20,037 bases of DNA from positions 1 through 20,037 of the forward strand of contig JADFVY010000266.1 of NCBI GenBank assembly GCA_015222795.1. Direction: 5' to 3'. This document shows positions 14,452-20,037 of this stretch, piece after piece. The stretch is from Pseudomonadota bacterium. GTDB taxonomy: Bacteria > Pseudomonadota > Alphaproteobacteria > UBA8366 > JADFVY01. Both the position numbers and the translations under genes were made by a program. Below the pieces are notes generated by a model. The model was not told the origin of the DNA, ran no database searches, and saw only the letters and a program-made list of their open reading frames with translations. Each line of letters begins with the position of its first letter. Position 1 is the stretch's first letter.

Positions 14452-15126
14452 TTATTCCAGCGGCGTCACCCGGGTAAAGGTCAGCGTCTCCCCGTCCTTG
14501 GGAAAGCGCAGCTGGATCCAGTTGCCGTTCGCGTCGAACCATAGCTCGCGCTCGAGGTCGCCGGTGACCTTGTATTTACTGGTCTCAATCGCCCTGCCGG
14601 CAACCTCGATGATTTCTGCCCCGTCCAGCGCGACCGTCGCATTCAATAACTCACCGGTCTTGGTGTCCATCTGGACCGTGCTGTTGACGATCTCGGGATT
14701 CCACGGGTTTGTGGGAAAGACCGGAACGTCGGCCTCCGCCCGGCCTGAAGGCCCCTCGACGACAAACTTGCCGCGCTCGGTACGCGCCGTGACATCGATC
14801 AGATCGCTGTTCTCGTCCGTGTGGGCCTTGTAAGCTACAAACCGCCCGTTCCGCCAGGTCTCGCGCCGTTCGGACACCAGCGAATGCACGGTGATGAACA
14901 GGAATTTGACCTCGATGTTGATGGCAACGTCGACAATAAGGTCCTCGCCGTTACGGGAAAAGGTAAGGATGTCGCTACCGATCTCGTCATATTTGGAGTG
15001 CAAGATTCGGTATTCGACCTTGCCCTCCGATGCGCCGCGTATCGTCTCGGCGGCATTTGCATATCCGGACGCCGACCCCATGAACATGGCCAGCGCAACG
15101 AACAGCACGCTTATTCTCCTGGTCAC
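14452..15126 (-). CDS. DUF6134-like exported protein
   Basis: This exported protein of 224 residues has a basic start (TRR), a hydrophobic signal segment and likely cleavage near NAAE (about residue 26). The mature part has a family-like order: VEYRILHSKYDEIGSDILTF, an INIEVKFLFITVHS strand with a following ERRETWRNGRFVAYKAHT, then a central NPWNPEIVNSTVQMDTKTGELL and a closing DLERELWFDANGNWIQLRF. I recognise this as the DUF6134 type; no biochemical role is established that I know of. The GTG at 15126 is chosen because GGAGG stands 5 bases upstream and a signal peptide follows. The frame stays open upstream to 15669, but only as the shadow of the LysR gene and palindromes. Confidence 0.78.
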   Translation of the reverse strand: MTRRISVLFVALAMFMGSASGYANAAETIRGASEGKVEYRILHSKYDEIGSDILTFSRNGEDLIVDVAINIEVKFLFITVHSLVSERRETWRNGRFVAYKAHTDENSDLIDVTARTERGKFVVEGPSGRAEADVPVFPTNPWNPEIVNSTVQMDTKTGELLNATVALDGAEIIEVAGRAIETSKYKVTGDLERELWFDANGNWIQLRFPKDGETLTFTRVTPLE

Positions 15127-15194
15127 GATATCCTCCGGTATGATTAACAGATGCAGACGATAGACCAGAAATGTACGGTTGCCCACTCCACTAA

Positions 15195-15255
15195 GAGCAT
15201 CATCCGATCTATTGGAATCGCTTATGCGATCCCAATAGATCGGATAAAGATGCTC
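15195..15255. repeat. Long palindrome 1 (ATCCGATC family)
   Basis: Arms beginning GAGCATC and containing ATCCGATCTATTGG pair across a TTAT centre, a stem of about 27 bp. They differ only by a TTT insertion and one A/G change. It lies between the DUF6134 promoter region and palindrome 2. Confidence 0.8.
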
Positions 15256-15270
15256 GCCCCTCGAAATTGC

Positions 15271-15328
15271 GGGCAATTTTATCCGATCAAACTGAACCGA
15301 GCCGGTTCCGTTTGATCGGATATTGCCC
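15271..15328. repeat. Long palindrome 2 (ATCCGATC family)
   Basis: Arms beginning GGGCAAT and containing ATCCGATCAAAC pair across a GAGCC centre, with a small insertion in one arm and one mismatch. It shares the TTTATCCGATC core with palindrome 1, 16 bp away, and starts 5 bases after the LysR stop codon, so it may also end LysR transcription. Confidence 0.8.
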
Positions 15329-15332
15329 TGGT

Positions 15333-16241
15333 TTATCCATCCCGCGCAATCGCCTCGACCTCCCCGATAAGCGCTTTCACGAACCCGAGCGCCAGACGCG
15401 AGAGTGGTTTGTTGTTGGGCACCAGCACACTGACGGAATAGGTCACCGAAGGCCGGAACGGGACGAAGGCAATACGGTCGCTGCTGGCCCTGGCCATACG
15501 ATAGACCCGCCTGCTCATCGGGCTCATCACCGCGCAGGCCAGTCCATTTTCGATGAAGGTATATTGCGAGGCGACATTCTGGGTTTCGAAGCGGATATTC
15601 AATTCGCGTCCGTCGGCGTCGAACAGATTCTGCAGCCGCTGTCTGATGAAATGTTCCGGCAACAAACATGCCATCGGCTGGCCATCCAGATCGGCCGGGG
15701 TGATGACCGATTTACCGGCCAGAGGCCCGTCGGCCGGGACCCCGCATACACAATCCATCTCGACTATGCTGGCGTCGACCAGCGCGGATTCGCTCACCAC
15801 CTCGGCGAAACCAATATCGAATTGCTGTGACGCAAGCAGTTCATAGACGATGAGCGAGCTTTGGCTGATCAATGAAATTGTCACATCGTCGCGGTCTCGC
15901 ACGAACCGGCTAATGAATTCAGGCATCAGATATTCGGCATGAATCGGCATGCAGGCAATCCTGAGATGGCCCGCGTCCGGGGTCGCCTTACCCAGCATGT
16001 TCCGGCGCAAACCGGCCATCCGGTCGAGAATTCCCCGGGCTTCCTCGAACAGGTACTGGGCCTCGGGAACCGGCTGCATACGCCCGTTCCGGCGCTCGAA
16101 AAGCTCGTAACCGATGTCAGCCTCGAGACCGGCGACAAGCATGCTGACGGCCGGTTGCGTGCGGCCCATGTTGCGCGCCGCCTTGGTGACCGATCCGGTC
16201 AGCATCACTTCGTGAAAGGCTTCGAGCTGGCGCAGGTTCAT
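15333..16241 (-). CDS. LysR-family transcriptional regulator
   Basis: This is a DNA-binding regulator of 302 residues. The winged helix-turn-helix is at about 1-60 (LRQLEAFHEVMLTGSVTKAARNMGRTQPAVSMLVAGLE, in two parts around residue 20, then GYELFERRNGRMQPV). A linker helix and a periplasmic-binding-protein-like effector domain from about 90 to 295 follow (LRIACMPIHAEYLMPEFI at the start). The start ATG has GGGAGG five bases upstream. It is divergent from the TAXI TRAP transporter operon at 16540, an arrangement in which LysR proteins usually control the divergent genes in response to the transported compound. The effector is unknown. Confidence 0.92.
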   Translation of the reverse strand: MNLRQLEAFHEVMLTGSVTKAARNMGRTQPAVSMLVAGLEADIGYELFERRNGRMQPVPEAQYLFEEARGILDRMAGLRRNMLGKATPDAGHLRIACMPIHAEYLMPEFISRFVRDRDDVTISLISQSSLIVYELLASQQFDIGFAEVVSESALVDASIVEMDCVCGVPADGPLAGKSVITPADLDGQPMACLLPEHFIRQRLQNLFDADGRELNIRFETQNVASQYTFIENGLACAVMSPMSRRVYRMARASSDRIAFVPFRPSVTYSVSVLVPNNKPLSRLALGFVKALIGEVEAIARDG

Positions 16242-16539
16242 GACATCCTCCCAATGCGGGTACTCTATAAGGAAAATTGATAGATAGAAAAGATTTTATA
16301 ATTTGTATTTATGCGTGGGCCGGTTAGGGTTTTGGGGGATCAGTTGCCAAAGCCATGCATCCTCCACGAAACAAACGACATGGCACCAGGGAGGCGACCG
16401 AAACGTGATGACAAATACGATAGGCAGTTCCGGTAATCGGACGGTGACGTGGCGAAATACCGCGCCGGCATGCGCATGATCGGCCGTGGCCAATTCGAAA
16501 CGCAGCAACAACGAAACCAATGAACAGAGGAGACCAACC
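16242..16539. promoter_or_regulatory. Divergent control region between LysR and TRAP genes
   Basis: These 298 bases hold no supported gene. An A+T-rich segment next to the LysR gene (about 16261-16315) contains the dyad ATAA-N7-TTAT at 16298-16312, which could be part of a LysR-type site. The TRAP gene start is preceded by GAGGAG at good spacing. No further promoter element is certain. Confidence 0.45.
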
Positions 16540-17553
16540 ATGAAATTCAGAACCAGAATCCTTATGGCCGCCGTCGCCGGCCTGACCATGATCGGCGGCG
16601 CGGCGCAGGCGCAGGAGATGACCTTTTTCCGCATCGGCACGGGCAGTGCCGGCGGCACCTATTTCCCGATCGGCGGCCTGATCGCCAATGCGATCTCCAG
16701 CCCGCCGGGTTCGCGCGCTTGCGATAAGGGCGGCACCTGTGGCGTTCCGGGCCTGGTCGCCATCGCCCAGTCGACCAATGCGTCGGCCCACAATGTCACG
16801 GCCATCAATGCCGGCCAGATGGAAGCCGGCCTCACCGGCGCGGCGACGCTCTACTTCGCCTATCACGGGGTTTCCAAGTTCGAGGGTAGTCAGAAACCTA
16901 AACTGCGCATCATCGCCAACCTGTTCCCCGAGGATCTCCATCTTGTGCTCCCCAAGGGCGGCAATCTGGGATCTCTGAAAGATTTGAAGGGCAAGCGCGT
17001 CGGAATCGCCCAGGCCGGTTCGGGCACCCAGATCGCGGTTGAACTGATGCTTGCCGCGCAGGGCATCACCCGCGACGACATCGAAGAAGCCGAACTCAAC
17101 AACAGCCAGAGCGCCGAACGCCTAGCCGACGGCCAATTGGATGCATACTTCTATGCCGCCGGCACCCCGGTCGCGGCGATGATCCAGCTCGACAGCACCA
17201 AGGGCATGGAGCTTTATTCCTTCTCCGACGCCGAAATAAAAGCGTCCAACGAGGCAGTTCCCTACTACGTGCCGTCGACCATCAAGGCCGGCGTCTATGC
17301 GGGGGTCGCGTATGATGTGCAAACCCTTGCGGTGAACGGCATCCTGGCGACCAGCTCGGACCTGTCGGAAGATCTGATTTACCAGGTCACCAAGGCGCTG
17401 TGGAACGACACCACGCGCAAGCTGCTCGACAACGGCCATGCCAAGGGCAAGGTCATCCGCCTGGAAACGGCGTTGCTGGGCCTGGACGGCCTGAACGTGC
17501 CGCTGCATCCCGGCGCCGAGAAGTTTTACAAGGAAGCGGGCCTGATCAAATAA
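16540..17553 (+). CDS. TAXI-family TRAP transporter solute-binding protein
   Basis: This is a periplasmic binding protein that captures a substrate and hands it to the fused TRAP permease at 17691. Of 337 residues, the signal peptide is cleaved after AQA (residue 24). The TAXI signature FRIGTGSAGGTYFPIGGLIA follows immediately, then a cysteine pair (SRACDKGGTCG) typical of one TAXI group. LKDLKGKRVGIAQAGSGTQ and the middle-domain ADGQLDAYFYAAGTPVAAM come next, and HPGAEKFYKEAG closes the protein. The ATG at 16540 is chosen because GAGGAG precedes it and the signal starts MKFR; the frame is open to 16486. TAXI substrates are often glutamate, dicarboxylates or other organic acids, but this one cannot be assigned. 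Confidence 0.93.
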   Translation: MKFRTRILMAAVAGLTMIGGAAQAQEMTFFRIGTGSAGGTYFPIGGLIANAISSPPGSRACDKGGTCGVPGLVAIAQSTNASAHNVTAINAGQMEAGLTGAATLYFAYHGVSKFEGSQKPKLRIIANLFPEDLHLVLPKGGNLGSLKDLKGKRVGIAQAGSGTQIAVELMLAAQGITRDDIEEAELNNSQSAERLADGQLDAYFYAAGTPVAAMIQLDSTKGMELYSFSDAEIKASNEAVPYYVPSTIKAGVYAGVAYDVQTLAVNGILATSSDLSEDLIYQVTKALWNDTTRKLLDNGHAKGKVIRLETALLGLDGLNVPLHPGAEKFYKEAGLIK

Positions 17554-17586
17554 GGCGCGCTTTTATACGGTAAAAACCTGCTCGCG

Positions 17587-17621
17587 GCCGGCGGATTTCC
17601 AGTGACGGGGAAACCGCCGGC
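17587..17621 (+). other. Intergenic hairpin between TRAP binding protein and permease
   Basis: GCCGGCGG-A-TTTCC and GGAAA-CCGCCGGC form a 13-bp stem with one bulged A around an 8-base loop, 33 bases after the binding-protein stop. No T-run follows. Such hairpins often protect the binding-protein mRNA or reduce read-through to the permease. Confidence 0.6.
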
Positions 17622-17690
17622 TCGTGAGCCCCCGGCCATGCGGTCGCCGCCATCCCGCAATCGCTTTTTCTCGAAAACCAATAGGCGCCG

Positions 17691-19937
17691 ATGAGCGAAA
17701 ATCAGCCCGGAAAACTGGATATCGATGCCGCCGTCGAGCTTGAAAAAGAGTTCGATACGTCCCTTGCGACACGCGCGCACGGCCGGCGGCTGACACGCGC
17801 GCTTTATTACGGATCGATCGTTTTCGCGCTGTATCATTTTTATACCGCCGGTTTCGGAACACCGGTCGAACATGAACATATGGGCTTTCACCTGACCGGC
17901 CTGTTCATCCTGATCTTCCTCAGCTTTCCGCTGATCAGAACCCAGCGTGCCATGGAGTTCCAGCCCGACACATGGTGGCGCTGGGGCAACGTGCCGTTTT
18001 ACGACTGGCTTTTCGCCGGTCTGGGCGTACTCGCCGCGCTGTTCCTGTCGGTATCCTGGCGTGGCCTGGATTTCATGGGCCTGAAAATACCCGAACAGGC
18101 GCTGCGCCAGGGCGATCCCTCGACGCCCGACATCATCCTCGGCACCATACTCGTCGTCCTGGCGCTGGAGATCGCGCGCCGGTCGCTCGGCTTCGTCCTT
18201 CCCCTGATCATCCTGTTCTTCATTTCCTATGCGCTTCTCGGCCCCTATATACCGGTCCAGATACTGAGGCATCCCGGCGTCGACTGGCACCAGTTCATCA
18301 ACAACATGTACTTTCCCTCCGAGGGCATCTTCGGCGTCACCCTGTGGGTCGTATCGACGGTTGTCTTCCACTTCGTGCTGTTCGGCGTCGTCGCCCAGCG
18401 CATGGGGCTGGGCCAGTTCTTCGTCGACAACGCGATGGTGCTGGCCGGGCGCTATACCGGCGGCCCGGCCAAGGTCAGCGTGGTGTCCTCGGCGTTCTTT
18501 GGCACCATTTCCGGCTCGTCGATCGCCAACACCGTATCCACCGGCTCGCTGACCATCCCCAACATGAAGAAGATGGGCTATCCCGGCCATTTCGCGGGCG
18601 GGGTCGAGGCCGCGTCCAGCGCCGGCGGCCAGATCACGCCGCCGATCATGGGCGCGGCATCCTTCCTGATGGCCGAATTCCTCGAGGTTCCCTACACCAC
18701 CATCGTGCTGGCCGCGATCGTCCCCGCCACCATGCATTATATCGGGGTCTTTTCGATCGTCCATTTCACGGCCAAGCGGCTGGGGCTCAAGGGCTATACC
18801 GCGGACATGCTGCCCAAACTGGGCGAAGTCTGGAAGAAGGGCTGGCCGACGGCCCTGCCCCTGCTTGCGCTGCTGGTGGTGCTGTTCAGCGGCTACACCC
18901 CGAACATGGCCGCCTTCATGGGCATCCTGTTGTGCGTGGTGGTCGGGTTCACATCCCTCGCCCGGCCGTTGACGCTGATCGTTCCGGCGGGGGCCGTGGC
19001 CTTTGTCGTGATGAAGTATGTCGACAACGTGTTTACGCTCTGGCTGACCGCCGTCCTGCTGGGCTGCATCGTCGTCGGCGTCCTGCAGCGCCGCGAGCGC
19101 CAGCAATTCCGCAAGCTGTTCGACAGCTTCAACGTCGGCGTTCAGTACGCCCTGGCCGTGGGCGCCGCGGCGGCGGCCGTGGGCATCGTGGTGGGCGTCA
19201 TCAACACCACCGGCATCGCCTTCCGGCTCGGCTTCATGGTGACCAACGGCGCCCGCGACATGGCCGAGGTCATCCACCTTTTCATCGGCTGGATTCCGCT
19301 GGAGGCATTCGCCCAGGCCTCGATCCAGCAGTTCCTGTCGCTGGTTCTGATCGCCATCGCCTGCATCATGATGGGCGCGGGGCTGCCGACCACGGCGCTG
19401 TACATCATGCTGGTTTCGGTCGCGCAGCCGGCCCTGGCGCAACTGGGCGTGCCGCCGCTCGCAACGCATTTTTTCGTGCTGTATTACGGCGTGATCTCGG
19501 AGATAACGCCCCCGGTCTGCGCCTCGGCCTATGCGGCGGCCGGCATCGCCGGGGCTAATCCGTTCCGCACCGGCATGTCCGCCTTCACCCTTGGCATCGG
19601 CAAGCTGATGGTGCCGATGGTATTCGTTTACGCGCCGACCATGCTGCTGGTCCTGCCGGAATATTTCACCTGGGGCTCGTTTATTCAGGTATCCCTGTCC
19701 TGCGCCTTCGGCATATTCGCCATCGCGACGGCGGTATCGGGCTATTTCCTGGCGCCCCTGAACGCCGGCTGGCGGGCCCTGATGGCCTTCCTGGGCCTGT
19801 TGCTGGTGGCGCCCAGTTGGGAAAGCGACCTGACGGGGCTGGTCCTGGCCGTGCCGGTGATCGCCAGCCAGGTTATGGCAAGCCGGCGCATGGAACGGGA
19901 CGCCGTCCTGGCGCCCGAAACGGTGCGGAGAGATTAG
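17691..19937 (+). CDS. TRAP transporter fused permease (4TM/12TM)
   Basis: This membrane protein joins the small and large TRAP permease subunits and imports the solute with an ion gradient. Of 748 residues, about 45 cytoplasmic residues precede many hydrophobic helices. The large-subunit signatures are FFGTISGSSIANTVSTGSLTIP and SSAGGQITPPIMGAASFLMAEF in the first half. In the second half they are MMGAGLPTTALYIMLVSVAQPAL and GVISEITPPVCASAYAAAGIAGANPF. These inverted-repeat motifs are characteristic of TAXI fused permeases. The ribosome site is weak (AGGCG), fitting lower expression than the binding protein. It follows that gene by 137 bp on the same strand. A shadow frame of 647 residues lies antisense and is not a gene. 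Confidence 0.95.
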   Translation: MSENQPGKLDIDAAVELEKEFDTSLATRAHGRRLTRALYYGSIVFALYHFYTAGFGTPVEHEHMGFHLTGLFILIFLSFPLIRTQRAMEFQPDTWWRWGNVPFYDWLFAGLGVLAALFLSVSWRGLDFMGLKIPEQALRQGDPSTPDIILGTILVVLALEIARRSLGFVLPLIILFFISYALLGPYIPVQILRHPGVDWHQFINNMYFPSEGIFGVTLWVVSTVVFHFVLFGVVAQRMGLGQFFVDNAMVLAGRYTGGPAKVSVVSSAFFGTISGSSIANTVSTGSLTIPNMKKMGYPGHFAGGVEAASSAGGQITPPIMGAASFLMAEFLEVPYTTIVLAAIVPATMHYIGVFSIVHFTAKRLGLKGYTADMLPKLGEVWKKGWPTALPLLALLVVLFSGYTPNMAAFMGILLCVVVGFTSLARPLTLIVPAGAVAFVVMKYVDNVFTLWLTAVLLGCIVVGVLQRRERQQFRKLFDSFNVGVQYALAVGAAAAAVGIVVGVINTTGIAFRLGFMVTNGARDMAEVIHLFIGWIPLEAFAQASIQQFLSLVLIAIACIMMGAGLPTTALYIMLVSVAQPALAQLGVPPLATHFFVLYYGVISEITPPVCASAYAAAGIAGANPFRTGMSAFTLGIGKLMVPMVFVYAPTMLLVLPEYFTWGSFIQVSLSCAFGIFAIATAVSGYFLAPLNAGWRALMAFLGLLLVAPSWESDLTGLVLAVPVIASQVMASRRMERDAVLAPETVRRD

Positions 19938-19995
19938 TGGTCTATATCAGGCATATTGCACCCATGGGATCGTGTTTCCCGTTTCCCCGGCAGGA

Positions 19996-20036
19996 GGGTG
20001 TGCGCGGGCGATGCTTGCGCATCGTCAAGCGCACCC
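19996..20036 (+). terminator. Compound hairpin after the TRAP operon
   Basis: GGGTGTGCGC pairs with GCGCACCC, with one unpaired base, enclosing a second stem of GCGATGC/GCATCGTC type. It lies about 60 bases after the permease stop. The window ends one base later, so a following T-run cannot be seen. Confidence 0.5.
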
Positions 20037-20037
20037 G

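Noticed and set aside
15127..15669. N-terminal extension of the DUF6134 gene up to 15669
   Set aside because: It would run through both palindromes and overlap the LysR gene, and the GTG at 15126 has an excellent ribosome site and signal peptide.
16381..16395. TGGCAC with GG-N10-GC upstream of the TRAP operon, resembling a sigma-54 promoter
   Set aside because: The -12 half reads AGGC rather than TTGC and no A+T-rich tract accompanies it; too weak to call.
17526..19469. 647-residue open frame antisense to the TRAP permease
   Set aside because: Its composition (His/Arg/Asp/Gln/Gly-rich without domains) is the usual shadow of a GC-rich hydrophobic membrane-protein gene.

Overview
The window looks like a G+C-rich Gram-negative chromosome, most likely from an alphaproteobacterium of the Rhodospirillales type. 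Supporting signs are the protein repertoire (TAXI-type TRAP transporter with fused permease, DUF4402 proteins, an ECF sigma factor with a non-zinc transmembrane anti-sigma factor, a DUF6134 protein), GTG/TTG starts behind purine-rich ribosome sites, and GC-rich intergenic palindromes. The taxon is inferred from protein style only. No rRNA, tRNA, CRISPR array or transposase gene was seen.

Left part (1-4950). The window opens inside an acyl-CoA dehydrogenase gene. Facing it is a minus-strand operon: ECF sigma factor, membrane anti-sigma factor, and a lipoprotein whose C-terminal module resembles the periplasmic end of the anti-sigma factor. Divergent from it lie two paralogous small secreted Gly/Asn-rich proteins (A and B), each closed by a strong terminator. 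The sigma gene and protein A gene share a GGAAT-N16-CGTT promoter-like motif, and protein B has a weaker relative, which suggests one small ECF regulon. A MITE-like element with about 44-bp inverted repeats follows protein B.

Centre (5190-10954). Three DUF4402 subunit-like secreted proteins and a PapD-like chaperone lie on the plus strand. They converge on a 982-residue minus-strand outer-membrane usher-like protein with a lipobox, a plug-like domain and two C-terminal Ig/CNA-B-like domains. I read this as an unusual chaperone-usher surface-fibre system. One subunit gene and the usher gene, on opposite strands, each have a sigma-54 (-24/-12) type promoter. This is the most interesting system in the window.

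Right part (11232-20037). A lipid group comes first: patatin-like phospholipase, long-chain acyl-CoA ligase and SCP2 lipid carrier, likely supplying, activating and shuttling fatty acids. Then come a DUF6134 exported protein, a pair of long related palindromes, a LysR regulator, and the divergently transcribed TAXI TRAP transporter (binding protein, intergenic hairpin, fused permease). A hairpin closes the window.
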